Shown here one piece after another: positions 25,801-34,919 of a stretch of 64,000 nucleotides of DNA (positions are counted from its first letter, which is position 1; every line of letters begins with the position of its first letter). The notes beneath the pieces are model-generated. The model worked only from the letters and a program-made list of their open reading frames with translations, was not told the origin of the DNA and did no database searches. Source of the DNA: DATMER01 sp031390755 (GTDB taxonomy: Bacteria; Acidobacteriota; Thermoanaerobaculia; Multivoradales; UBA5704). A program made the position numbers and the translations under genes. The DNA is taken from contig JANMTS010000061.1 of NCBI GenBank assembly GCA_031390755.1, positions 1 through 64,000 of the forward strand, in the 5' to 3' direction.

Positions 25801-28800
25801 ACGGCAAGCTCGACCGCCGGGCCTTGCCGGCGCCGAACGCCGGAATCCGGCCGGCCGGCCGAGTCGAGCCGCGCGATGAAACGGAGCGGTTGCTCACCCG
25901 CATCTGGTGCGAGGTTCTGCGCACGGAGAACGTCGGCGTCGAGGACAACTTCTTCGAGCTGGGCGGCGACTCGATTCTGAGCATCCAGATCGTCTCGCGT
26001 GCCTTGAGGCACGGGTTGTCCATTCAGCCCAGGCAGCTCTTCGAGCTGCCGACGATCGCGGAGCTGGCCAGAGTGGCGGTCCCGGTGGGCGCCGAACCGA
26101 CTCCTTCCCATGCCGGGGATACTCCGTCGACCCCCACCGAGATCCGTCTCTTCCGAGCCGAACCGGGAGGTGAGCTCGAGATCGAGCTCACCGGCGTCGA
26201 TCCTGCTTCGAGGTCGAAAGCTCTCCAGGCCATCGCGCCCGCCGAGACGGGAGCGGTCTGGGATCCAGGGCCTGGCTGCGGCGAGGCCGAGCTCATCCGG
26301 ACCGTCAGTCGCTTCGCCGGGCTGGCCCCCGTGCTTCTCGACCTGCCGGAGCATCGCCGCCTCGAATCCGTCGCCGAGCTCTCGCCGGCCCAGGAGGGGA
26401 TGCTGTTCCACAGTCTCCTCGCGCCGGACTCCGGAGTCTATTGCACCCAGATGGGCTGCACTCTCGAGGGGGATCTCGATGTCGCCGCGTTCCGCGAGAC
26501 CTGGAAGCGCGTCCTGGCCCGCCACTCCATCCTGCGGTCCTTCTTTCATTGGGAAGGGCTTGAGAAGCCCGTCCAGGTGGTCGTGCGCGATCTCGACCTC
26601 CCGTTCCAGGAGCTCGATTGGAGCCGGATGGGGGAGAGCGAGCAGAGAGCGCGGCTGGCCGAGTTGGAGCTTGGCGAACGGGCCCGTGGTTTCGAGCTCG
26701 ACCGGCCGCCCCTCCTGCGGCTGAATCTCATCCGGCTCGGCGGGCTCGGCAGGACTGGCAACGGTGTCCATCGGTTTCTCTGGACCTGCCACCACCTGCT
26801 GGTCGACGGCTGGAGCCTGTCTCTGCTCTTTCAGGAGGTCTTCGTGCTGTACAAGGGCCTGCGCGAGGGAATCGAGCCCGCGCTGGAGGCCGGCCGGCCC
26901 TACCACGCCTACATCTCCTGGCTGCAGCGCCAGGATCTGGCGGGGGCGGAGTCGTACTGGCGGCGCGCCTTGCACGGCTATTCGGAAGCCGCGCCGCTGG
27001 AGATCGCCGGAGGGGACCCGAGCGGCGGCGCGGCCATGGGTTGGTGCGAGCACAGCCTGGACGAGCTGCTCGGCCGCAGCCTCCGCGCCTTCGCGCGGCG
27101 CCACCGGCTCACGCTCAACACCCTGATCCAGGGAGCCTGGGGACTTCTCCTGTCCCGCTACACCGGACGGGATGACGTGGTCTTCGGAAGCGCCGTGTCC
27201 GGCCGTCCGGCCGAGCTTCCCGGAGCGGAGTCGATCGTCGGTCCGTTCATCAACACCCTGCCGGTCCGCGTGCAGGTTCCAGCGGCGGCCGAGATCCTGC
27301 ACTGGCTCCTCGCGCTGCAGGAACGGCAGGTGGAGCAACGCCAGCACGAGCACAGCCCGCTGGTCAGGATCCAGGGCTGGAGCGAGCTGCCCGCGAGCCA
27401 ACCGCTTTTCGACACCCTCCTCGTGTTCGACAACTACCCGACCCCGGAGGTCGCACAGGCGGACGATCGCCTGCGGGTGCTCGACTTCGGAGGCCGCGAG
27501 CAGACCCACTATCCGTTGACCCTGCTGGTCGACGGCGGGGCGCTCACGGTGCAGGCGCTCTTCGACACGGCCCGTTTCCATCCCCAGGGGATACGGCGTG
27601 CCCTGGTCCACTTCGAGAGCGCCCTCCTGGCGTTCGTCCGGCATCCGGCAGCGCGCCTGCGCGAGGTCGAGCTGCTGGAGGAGGCGGAGCGCCAGCAACT
27701 TCTCGTCACCTGGAACGAGACCGGCCCGCAGGTCCGGGAGGACGGCGTCTGCGTGCAGGAGCTGTTCGAGGCCCAGGCGCGCCGCCGGCCCGAGGCGCCC
27801 GCCCTCGACTGGAATGGCTCCTCGCTCACCTACCGCGAGCTCAACGCGCGCGCCGACAGCCTGGCAAGGCACCTCAGGCGGCTCGGAGTCGGACCCGAGG
27901 TGCTCGTCGGCCTCGCCGTGGAACGCTCGCCGGAAATGCTCGTCGGCCTCCTTGGAGTCCTCAAGGCGGGCGGCGGCTACCTGCCGCTCGATCCCAGCCA
28001 TCCGGCGGAGCGGCTGGTTTCGGCCTTGAAGCGCTCCGAAGCCCGCCTTCTGCTCGCCGGACGCGATCTTCCTGAGGCGCTGGCGCAAGCCGGCCCGCCG
28101 GTGCTCCGCGTGGATTCCTGGGAGGCCGACACCGGGCTCGCGGTGGAGAGCCGCGCCTGGCAGACGGCCGACGCCACCTGCTATGTGATGTTCACCTCGG
28201 GCTCGACCGGAGAGCCCAAGGGAGTTCAGGTCAGCCACCGATCGGTGGTCCGGTTTCTCCGGGCCATGGCCGAGCGGCCGGGTCTCCGCGAGTCCGACTC
28301 CGTGCTCGCGGTCACGACGCTGTCGTTCGACATTGCCGCCCTTGAGCTTCTGCTGCCCCTGAGCGTCGGGGCCCGGGTCGTGCTTGCGGACGCCGAGACC
28401 GCCGCCGACGGCGTCCTGCTTCGGCGGCGTCTCGCCGAGTCGGGGGCCAACGTCATGCAGGCGACCCCGGCGACGTGGTGGATGCTTCTGGAGGCGGGCT
28501 GGACGGGCAGCGCCGCTTTCACAATGCTCTGCGGCGGCGAGGCGCTTCCCCGGGAGCTGGCGGACCGGCTGCTCGCGACGGGAGGTCGGCTCTGGAACCT
28601 CTTCGGCCCGACGGAGACCACCATCTGGTCGACGATCGCGCCGATCACCCCGGTCATTCCTGAGGGCCGCACTGTGCCGATCGGCCGTCCGATCGCAGGG
28701 ACGCGGGTCTATGCGCTCGACCCGGATCTCCGGCCGCTCCCGGCCGGAGTGGCAGGCGAGCTCTACATCGGCGGCGACGGAGTCGCGCGCGGCTACCTCG

Positions 28801-31800
28801 GCCGCCCCGACCTCACCGCGGAGCGCTTCCTTCCGGATTCCCATGCCGCCGAGCCGGGAACGCGGGCCTATCGCGTCGGCGACCTGGTGCGGTGGAGCTT
28901 CGACGGCGAGCTCGAGTTCCTGGGCCGGACCGATCACCAGGTCAAGATCCGTGGCTTCCGCATCGAGCTGGGCGAGGTCGAATCGGCCCTTCTCCGGCAT
29001 CCGGCCGTTCAGCGGGCGGTCGTGACCGCGGCTTCCGATCCTTTCGGCGGCCGCCGTCTGGTCGCCTATGCGGTCCCGGCCGGTACCGACCGCCCCCCCT
29101 TTGCGCAGGTCCGGGCCTCTCTCGCCTCGACGCTGCCCGAATTCATGATTCCGTCCGTCCTGCTCTGGCTGGACGAGCTGCCGCTCACGCCGAGCGGCAA
29201 GGTCGACCGCCGCCGGCTTCCGGTGCCCGAAGCGCCGTCCCCGGAGGCGGGGCCGGCCGCCGTTCCCCTGACCGCCACCGAAGACGTGCTGGCCGTGATC
29301 TGGAGCGGAATTCTGGACTGCCGGCGGCCGGGGAAGGACGAATCCTTCTTCGATCTCGGTGGGCACTCTCTCCTGGCGACCCGGCTGGTTTCCGGCGTCC
29401 GGGAGGCGTTCGGGGTGGAGCTGTCCCTGCGTCGGATCTTCGAAGCGCCGACGCTGCAGCGGATGGCGGCGGTGATCGACGCCGCGCGCCGCACCGGCGA
29501 TCTCGCGGCGGTGCCGCCGATCGTCCCCGTCCCCGTCTCGCGCCGGGGCGATCTGCCCCTCTCGTTGTCCCAGCAGCGCCTCTGGTTTCTCGCCCAGCTC
29601 GATCCCGAGAGCGCGGCCTACAACATCCCGTTCGCGCTCCGGCTCTCCGGGCGGCTCGACCGTAGCGCGCTGGAGCACGCCTTCACCCGGCTGATCCGGC
29701 GCCAGGAAGCGCTCCGCACCTCCTTCCCGACCCTCGACGGCCAACCCGTGCAACGCATCGCGCCGCCCGGACCGCTCGCGCTGGCCGCGGTCGACCTCTC
29801 GGCGCTTCCGCAGGACGAGCGGGAGCCGGAGCTCCGGCGGTGGATCGAGGTCGAAGCCGGAGCTCCGTTCGACCTCGCGCGCGGTCCCTTGCTGCGCTTG
29901 CGCCTTCTCGCCCTGGCGCCGGAGGAGCACGTGCTGCTGATCACCATGCATCACATCATTTCCGACTGGTGGTCGGTTGGCGTGCTCTCGAACGAGCTGG
30001 CCGAGCTGTATGCGGCGCTGGCCGGCGGCCGGGAGCCGCGGCTTCCGGAGCTGCCGGTCCAGTACGCCGACTTCGCGGTCTGGCAGCGGGAGCTGGCGCG
30101 CGACGAGGTGCTGGCCGGGCAGACAGCCTATTGGCTGCGGCAACTCGCGGGCTTGCCGCCGGCCCTCGACCTTCCGTTCGACCGGGCGCCCGGCTCGACG
30201 TCCGACAGCCTGGCGGGACGCTGCTCCCGGCGGCTTTCCCCCGCCGCCACCGAGCGCCTCAAGGCGCTGGGGCGCCGCTACCGCGTGACGCCGTTCATGA
30301 CCGTTCTCGCCGGCTTCCAGCTCCTGCTCCAGCGTCTGGCCAACGAGGACAACGTGACGGTCGGCATCCCGGTGGCCGGCCGCGAGCGGCCCGAGACCGA
30401 AGGATTGATCGGTTTCTTCATCAACACGCTGGCCTTGCGGACCGATCTCTCCGGCGACCCGAGCTTCGCCGAGCTGTTGCGGCGGGTCCGCGAGGCCACG
30501 CTCGGTGCGTACTCCAATCAGGATCTGCCGTTCGAGCGCGTGGTCGAGGAGCTGCAGCCGCCGCGCGATCCGAGCCGCAACCCGATCTTCGACGTGCTGC
30601 TCAACTTCCTGAACACGCCGCCGCCCTCGGCGCTGGAGCTGCCGGGTCTGACCCTTCGCGCCGAAGGGACCGTCGAGGTGGAGTCCAAGTTCCTGCTCAC
30701 CCTGGAGGTGGAAGAGGAAGACGGCGGGCTCGACTTCCGCTTCATCTACCGGCAGGCGCTGTTCCGGCCGGAGACGGTGGAGACGATGCTGCGGCAGCTC
30801 CTGCACGTCCTGGAGTGGGCCGTCGAGACGCCGGAGCACGCCATCGGCACGCTGTCGCTCGTCCTGCCCGGGATGCGGGGTCTCCTGCCCGACCCCTCCA
30901 TCCCGCTGGCCGCTGCGGTCTACGAGCCGGTCGCCGAGTCGCTCCACGCCTGGGCGCAGCGCGATCCGGACCTGCCGGCCCTGCGCTTCGGCAGCCGCAC
31001 CCTGAGCTATCGCGAGCTCGACTCGGCCGCCGAGCGCGTGGCCCGCGCCCTGACCGCGGGCGGGCTCGTGGCGGGAGATGTCGTGGCGCTGCTGGGCCAG
31101 CGCTGCCCCGGGTTCATGGTGGCGGTGGTCGGGATCCTCCGGGCCGGCGGAGTCCTCCTGCCGCTCGATCCGACGCTGCCCGCGGAGCGCCGCAAGCTTC
31201 TGCAACAGGAGGCCGGCGCGCGGCACCTCGTCCGCCTGGGCAGCGGCGCGGTCGAAGGGAGCTGGGGAGACAAGCGGCTCTCCGGCCTGCGCCTGGCGGT
31301 CAAGGCGCAGACCGGAGAGCTGACCGGCGACGTGCCGCTCTCCGAAACCCTGCCGCCGGTGTCTCCGGAGGCCCCGGCCTATCTGTACTTCACGTCGGGC
31401 ACCACGGGCGTGCCCAAGGCGGTGCTCGGCCGGCACAAGGGGTTGAGTCACTTCGTCGCATGGCAGCGGCAGCGATTCGGGATCGGTCCCGGCGACGTGT
31501 GCGCCCAGATGGCCGGCGTCGGCGTCGACGTCCTTCTCCGGGAGAGCTTCGTGGCCTGGACGGCGGGGGCGCTTCTCACCGTGCCCGACGATCCCGACGT
31601 CCTCGCGGGCGGCGCGGCCGCGCTGGCCTGGGCCGAGCGCGAGAAGGTGTCCATCCTCCACTCGGTGCCGACTCTCGTCCAGTCCTGGCTCGACGAGGCC
31701 GCGAAGGGGCTGTCCCTGAACTCCCTGCGCTGGCTCTTCCTGGTGGGGGAGCCGCTCAACGCGGCGCTCGTCGACCGCTGGCGCAAGGCGTTCCCCGCGG

Positions 31801-33500
31801 CGCGCTCCCTGGTGAACCTTTACGGGTCGACCGAGACCAATCTGGCGAAATGCTATTTCGTGGTGCCGGACCCGCCTCTTCCGGGCGTCCAGCCTGCGGG
31901 TGTTCCGCTTCCGGAGACCCAGGCGCTGGTGCTCGCGGGAGGGCGCCTCTGCGGCATCGGGGAGCTGGGGGAGGTGGCGATCCGTACCCCCTTCCTGAGC
32001 CTCGGCTATCCCAATGCACCGGAAGAGACGAGACGGCGCTTCGTGGTCAATCCGTTCCGGGACGACGCCGCGGACCTCCTCTATCTGACCGGCGATTCGG
32101 GCCGCTACCGGCTGGACGGGACGCTGGAGGTCCGGGGCCGGCGGGACGATCAGATCAAGATTCGCGGCCTGCGGATCGAGCCGGCCGAGGTCAATGCCGT
32201 GTTGTCGCAGCACCCGGCGGTCGCCATGTCCGTGGTGATCGGCCGGCGCCGCGGCGAATCGGGCGAAGGCGCCCTGCTCGCCTATGTGGTGCGGGCGGAA
32301 GGAGTGACGGTCACGTCCGGCGAGCTGGCGAACCACCTGGCGCGCCTGCTGCCGCCGGCCATGGTGCCCTCGTCGTTCTTCTTCCTTCCCGCGCTGCCGT
32401 TGACCGAAAGCGGCAAGGTGGACCGCAAGGCCCTGCCCGCTCCCGAGGAGCTGGGCCGGGAGCGCTCGGGCGCCCTGGTCCCTCCGCGCGATGCCCTGGA
32501 GCACCGGCTGGCCCAGATCTGGGAGCGGGTGCTGAACGTCCAGCCGGTCGGCGTGACCGACAACTTCTTCGACCTCGGCGGCCACTCCCTGCTCGGAGTC
32601 CGGCTTCTCGCCGAGCTGAGGAGCCAGCTCGGCCGCGAGCTGCCTCTCGTCAGCCTTTTCCAGAAGGGGACCGTCGAGCATCAGGCCTCGCTGCTGCGCC
32701 AGGGTGGCGGTGCGATGCGCGACCTTCCGCTCGTGCCGATCCGAACCGAGGCCTCGGCGCCGCCCCTGTTCTGCGTCCACCCGGGCGGCGGCGGCGTCAT
32801 GAGCTACCGCCCGCTCGCGGAGGAGCTCGGGCCGGACTTCTCTCTGTACGGGCTCCAGGCGCGCGGCGTCGAGCGCGGCGAGGAGCCCGCTCATCAGTTG
32901 GAGGAGATGGCGTCCCGCTATCTGAAAGCGGTGCGCGCGGTGCAGGGGAAAGGTCCCTATCGCCTGGCCGGCTGGTCGTTCGGCGGCCTCGTCGCCTTCG
33001 AGATGGCAAGGCAGCTCGCGGCGGGCGGAGAGGAGGTCGGGCTGCTCGCGCTGCTCGACACGAGGCTGGGCGACTGGCCCGCCGAGGCAGGGCTGCTGAA
33101 AGAGGCGTTGAACGTGCGCGGCGACCGCGAGCTGGCTCAGCTGCTCGCGAAGGCTCACGCGCAGGGAACCCTTCCTCCGGATTACGACCTGGCCGACCTG
33201 AGGCGCTATCTCGCGCTGATCGCGGCCCATCGCGAGGCCAAGACGAACTACCAACCCCAGGCCTATCCGGGGCCGGTGACCTTCTTCCGCGCCGAGGTGC
33301 AGCCGAAGGATCTGCCGGAGGATTCGAGCGCCCATTGGAAGGAGCTGGCGGGAGGCGGCCTCCAGGTGATCACGGTTCCCGGCGATCACTACAGCATGAT
33401 CACCGCCCCTCACGTCGAGATCCTGGCTCGGCGGCTGCGGGAGCGCATGGGCCACGCGGGCCACGCTGCGGAGCTGGCATCCCTTCAGGTGTCGTCCTGA
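22845..33500 (+). CDS. Terminal NRPS: C-A-PCP-C-A-PCP-C-A-PCP-TE
   Basis: The start follows an AGGAGG ribosome site 12 bp after the previous stop; the product is 3551 residues. Module 1 has a post-epimerase type C domain (SPTQEGMLFH, PHLLMDGW), an A domain with code D-L-Y-D-F-S-L-V-W (nearest to cysteine-type codes, uncertain) and PCP Ser1043. Module 2 has a similar C domain (HHLLVDGWS), an A domain with D-I-L-Q-L-G-L-I-W, the glycine code, and PCP Ser2175. Module 3 has a classic C domain (HHIISDWWS). Its A domain has SGTTGVPKA, a weak A4 (GVDVLL) and code D-V-R-H-F-V-L-L-A, and its PCP is at Ser3248. The C-terminal thioesterase has GWSFGG (Ser3378), LLDTR and GDHYS, so it releases the chain by hydrolysis or cyclisation. 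A linker of about 70 residues separates PCP1 from the second C domain. This is the end of the assembly line. Confidence 0.93.
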   Translation: MRKDNVESAYRLSPTQEGMLFHTLYEPESGLYFLQFTCTLRGELDLAAFKAAWEGVFVRHSALRTGFYWEGLEKPVQAVWRTVELPWSEMDWRDLSAAEQRHRWDELVRADRREGIDIRQPPLVRLTLARIEDDAWRFCWSIPHLLMDGWCLPILLNEVFALYVGRCRGEDVSLEPARPYRDYITWLMQQDHEEAKRFWRLLLAGFTSPTPLAVSRPAPAADDGRYIERGLDLSRAATERLAGIARRYKLTVNTLAQAAWGLLLFRYSGERDVVFGSTVSGRSAPVPGIETMVGLFINTLPVRALLDPQAAVIPWLRSLQEQQAEMRQFEHSPLADVQGWSELPRGVPLFESILVFENFPVDPGLQSGVRAAVPLAIEDVVTLAKTNYALTVLVQLGERLALRVKYEPGLFETTTADRMLSHFERLLSGLAATPSQSLGEVEWLSAAERHQLLAEWNDTEAQASSGLTLHELFERQARRTPDAVAVVAGGVELGYGEVERQANQLASHLRSLGIGPGDSVAIHVGRRWEMIPALLGILKAGAAYVPVDIAFPRPRVLWILGSLHVCCVVTQPSQAELLASLAPELPQLRHAVWMGGVSGQDDAWARERGASVSWADLSALPAEGAPSDAGPDDFAYTIFTSGSTGMPKGVRVRHRPAVQLVEWVNSTYGVGPHDRVLFVTALGFDLSVYDIFGLLAAGGSIRLADTADMQEPMRLVRALVDEPITFWDSAPAQLQQLVPLLEQEGEPARETALRLVFLSGDWVPLALPGQVRSTFKDARVVALGGATEATVWSNHFPVEAVAPEWASIPYGRPMWNARYHVLDGQLEPCCIGVPGDLYIAGSCLASGYAADPAQTAASFLPDAFGGVGGAGGRMYRTGDRARHGFDGNLEFLGRLDQQVKIRGFRIELGEIEAALEQHPAVRAAVAVAREDEPGRKRLVAYITTPSNPDAPPPAAEELRRFLSDRLPEYMVPPVIVLLESFPVTANGKLDRRALPAPNAGIRPAGRVEPRDETERLLTRIWCEVLRTENVGVEDNFFELGGDSILSIQIVSRALRHGLSIQPRQLFELPTIAELARVAVPVGAEPTPSHAGDTPSTPTEIRLFRAEPGGELEIELTGVDPASRSKALQAIAPAETGAVWDPGPGCGEAELIRTVSRFAGLAPVLLDLPEHRRLESVAELSPAQEGMLFHSLLAPDSGVYCTQMGCTLEGDLDVAAFRETWKRVLARHSILRSFFHWEGLEKPVQVVVRDLDLPFQELDWSRMGESEQRARLAELELGERARGFELDRPPLLRLNLIRLGGLGRTGNGVHRFLWTCHHLLVDGWSLSLLFQEVFVLYKGLREGIEPALEAGRPYHAYISWLQRQDLAGAESYWRRALHGYSEAAPLEIAGGDPSGGAAMGWCEHSLDELLGRSLRAFARRHRLTLNTLIQGAWGLLLSRYTGRDDVVFGSAVSGRPAELPGAESIVGPFINTLPVRVQVPAAAEILHWLLALQERQVEQRQHEHSPLVRIQGWSELPASQPLFDTLLVFDNYPTPEVAQADDRLRVLDFGGREQTHYPLTLLVDGGALTVQALFDTARFHPQGIRRALVHFESALLAFVRHPAARLREVELLEEAERQQLLVTWNETGPQVREDGVCVQELFEAQARRRPEAPALDWNGSSLTYRELNARADSLARHLRRLGVGPEVLVGLAVERSPEMLVGLLGVLKAGGGYLPLDPSHPAERLVSALKRSEARLLLAGRDLPEALAQAGPPVLRVDSWEADTGLAVESRAWQTADATCYVMFTSGSTGEPKGVQVSHRSVVRFLRAMAERPGLRESDSVLAVTTLSFDIAALELLLPLSVGARVVLADAETAADGVLLRRRLAESGANVMQATPATWWMLLEAGWTGSAAFTMLCGGEALPRELADRLLATGGRLWNLFGPTETTIWSTIAPITPVIPEGRTVPIGRPIAGTRVYALDPDLRPLPAGVAGELYIGGDGVARGYLGRPDLTAERFLPDSHAAEPGTRAYRVGDLVRWSFDGELEFLGRTDHQVKIRGFRIELGEVESALLRHPAVQRAVVTAASDPFGGRRLVAYAVPAGTDRPPFAQVRASLASTLPEFMIPSVLLWLDELPLTPSGKVDRRRLPVPEAPSPEAGPAAVPLTATEDVLAVIWSGILDCRRPGKDESFFDLGGHSLLATRLVSGVREAFGVELSLRRIFEAPTLQRMAAVIDAARRTGDLAAVPPIVPVPVSRRGDLPLSLSQQRLWFLAQLDPESAAYNIPFALRLSGRLDRSALEHAFTRLIRRQEALRTSFPTLDGQPVQRIAPPGPLALAAVDLSALPQDEREPELRRWIEVEAGAPFDLARGPLLRLRLLALAPEEHVLLITMHHIISDWWSVGVLSNELAELYAALAGGREPRLPELPVQYADFAVWQRELARDEVLAGQTAYWLRQLAGLPPALDLPFDRAPGSTSDSLAGRCSRRLSPAATERLKALGRRYRVTPFMTVLAGFQLLLQRLANEDNVTVGIPVAGRERPETEGLIGFFINTLALRTDLSGDPSFAELLRRVREATLGAYSNQDLPFERVVEELQPPRDPSRNPIFDVLLNFLNTPPPSALELPGLTLRAEGTVEVESKFLLTLEVEEEDGGLDFRFIYRQALFRPETVETMLRQLLHVLEWAVETPEHAIGTLSLVLPGMRGLLPDPSIPLAAAVYEPVAESLHAWAQRDPDLPALRFGSRTLSYRELDSAAERVARALTAGGLVAGDVVALLGQRCPGFMVAVVGILRAGGVLLPLDPTLPAERRKLLQQEAGARHLVRLGSGAVEGSWGDKRLSGLRLAVKAQTGELTGDVPLSETLPPVSPEAPAYLYFTSGTTGVPKAVLGRHKGLSHFVAWQRQRFGIGPGDVCAQMAGVGVDVLLRESFVAWTAGALLTVPDDPDVLAGGAAALAWAEREKVSILHSVPTLVQSWLDEAAKGLSLNSLRWLFLVGEPLNAALVDRWRKAFPAARSLVNLYGSTETNLAKCYFVVPDPPLPGVQPAGVPLPETQALVLAGGRLCGIGELGEVAIRTPFLSLGYPNAPEETRRRFVVNPFRDDAADLLYLTGDSGRYRLDGTLEVRGRRDDQIKIRGLRIEPAEVNAVLSQHPAVAMSVVIGRRRGESGEGALLAYVVRAEGVTVTSGELANHLARLLPPAMVPSSFFFLPALPLTESGKVDRKALPAPEELGRERSGALVPPRDALEHRLAQIWERVLNVQPVGVTDNFFDLGGHSLLGVRLLAELRSQLGRELPLVSLFQKGTVEHQASLLRQGGGAMRDLPLVPIRTEASAPPLFCVHPGGGGVMSYRPLAEELGPDFSLYGLQARGVERGEEPAHQLEEMASRYLKAVRAVQGKGPYRLAGWSFGGLVAFEMARQLAAGGEEVGLLALLDTRLGDWPAEAGLLKEALNVRGDRELAQLLAKAHAQGTLPPDYDLADLRRYLALIAAHREAKTNYQPQAYPGPVTFFRAEVQPKDLPEDSSAHWKELAGGGLQVITVPGDHYSMITAPHVEILARRLRERMGHAGHAAELASLQVSS

Positions 33501-33537
33501 GGACGGCGGAGGATCCCATGAAAGGCGGAACCGAACG

Positions 33538-34905
33538 ATGAGGATCGAGCCCCCAGCCGTGACCGAGCGGTACCGGGCTATCACCCGGCAGAACGTCCCC
33601 GCGCTCCCGGAGTGGCAGCGCCTGGACGCGGACTGCCGCGAGGCCGTCGACGTCGTTTCGCGCGTGCTCCCCTTCCGGACCAACGAGCACGTGGTGCGCC
33701 AGCTGATCGATTGGGACCGGGTGCCGGACGATCCGATGTTCCAACTCACGTTCCCTCAGCGGGCCATGCTCGACGCCGGGGACTACGAGCAGATCCGCGA
33801 TCTGATCGCGCGCAAGGCCCCGGCGGCCGAGATCGAGCGCGCGGCCGACGCTCTCCGGTTCCGCCTGAACCCGCAGCCGGACGGTCAGCTGACGCACAAC
33901 GTCCCGGAGATCGGCGGGCAGCGTTTGGACGGGATCCAGCACAAGTATCAGCACACCGTGCTCTTTTTTCCCAGCCAGGGGCAGACCTGCCACGCATACT
34001 GCACCTACTGCTTCCGCTGGGCCCAGTTCGTCGGCATCCCCGAGCTCAAGCTCGCGGCTCATGAAACCGCCCAGCTCGTCGCCTATCTCCAGGATCATCC
34101 GGCCGTCACCGACGTGCTGTTCACGGGCGGCGATCCGCTCATCATGAAAACCCAGATGTTGCGGCGCTACGTCGAGCCCATGCTCGTCCCCTCGCTCGGC
34201 CGGGTCCAGAACCTGCGCATCGGGACCAAGGCCCTGGCGTTCTGGCCGCAGCGGTTCGTCACCGATCCGGATGCCGACGACCTGCTGCGGCTCTTCGAGC
34301 AGATCGTCGCCGCCGGCCGGCACCTGGCGTTGATGGCCCACGTGAGCCATCCGGTCGAGCTCACCTCGCCGATCGCGGTCGAGGCCATCCGGAGGATCCG
34401 CGCGACCGGCGCCGAGATCCGCGTCCAGGCGCCGCTGGTCCGGCATGTGAACGACGACCCGTCCGTCTGGGCCGCGCTGTGGAAGGAGTGCGTCCGGCTC
34501 GGAATGATCCCCTATTACATGTTCGTGGAGCGCGACACGGGGCCGCGCAACTACTTCGAGGTTCCCCTGGAGCGCGCCTACGAGATCTATCGATCCGCCT
34601 ATCAGCGGGTCGGCGGCCTCGCCCACACCGTCCGCGGTCCTTCCATGTCCGCGTTTCCCGGCAAGGTCAGAGTTCTCGGGGTTCAGGGGATCGCCGGCGA
34701 AAAGGTTTTCGTCCTCGACTTTCTCCAGGCCCGCGATCCCGACTGGGTGCTGCGGCCCTTTTTCGCCCGCTTCGACCCGAGCGCCACCTGGTTCGACCAG
34801 CTCAAGCCGGCTTTCGGCGAAAGCCGCTTCTTCTTCGAGGAAGAGCCCCGGTCGCACCCTGGACCTGCCGGGGAGAGAATTGCCACGGCAACGCTTCCCG
34901 TTTGA
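33538..34905 (+). CDS. KamA-family radical SAM protein (aminomutase-like)
   Basis: This 455-residue protein has the radical SAM motif CxxxCxxC at Cys151, Cys155 and Cys158 (CHAYCTYC), the GGDPL segment and the fold order of lysine 2,3-aminomutase. The family binds a 4Fe-4S cluster, SAM and PLP, and moves an alpha-amino group to the beta position in the cytosol. A likely PLP lysine is Lys376 in AFPGKVRV. The usual lysine-binding acidic stretch and the glycine-rich GGGGK form are replaced here by GPSMSAFPGK, so lysine is not a safe substrate. It lies 37 bp after the terminal NRPS and so probably supplies a beta-amino acid to one of its A domains (inference). A non-mutase radical reaction remains possible. 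Confidence 0.8.
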   Translation: MRIEPPAVTERYRAITRQNVPALPEWQRLDADCREAVDVVSRVLPFRTNEHVVRQLIDWDRVPDDPMFQLTFPQRAMLDAGDYEQIRDLIARKAPAAEIERAADALRFRLNPQPDGQLTHNVPEIGGQRLDGIQHKYQHTVLFFPSQGQTCHAYCTYCFRWAQFVGIPELKLAAHETAQLVAYLQDHPAVTDVLFTGGDPLIMKTQMLRRYVEPMLVPSLGRVQNLRIGTKALAFWPQRFVTDPDADDLLRLFEQIVAAGRHLALMAHVSHPVELTSPIAVEAIRRIRATGAEIRVQAPLVRHVNDDPSVWAALWKECVRLGMIPYYMFVERDTGPRNYFEVPLERAYEIYRSAYQRVGGLAHTVRGPSMSAFPGKVRVLGVQGIAGEKVFVLDFLQARDPDWVLRPFFARFDPSATWFDQLKPAFGESRFFFEEEPRSHPGPAGERIATATLPV

Positions 34906-34919
34906 CTGCGAGGAATTCG

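Noticed and set aside
22845..26400. A cyclisation (Cy) domain for thiazoline formation beside the cysteine-like code
   Set aside because: The C domain has a PHLLMDGW-type motif, not the DxxxxD motif of Cy domains.
23544..33749. A 3401-residue open frame on the - strand opposite the terminal NRPS
   Set aside because: It is antisense to a clear NRPS with all motifs and has no homology of its own; high-GC codon bias keeps such frames open.
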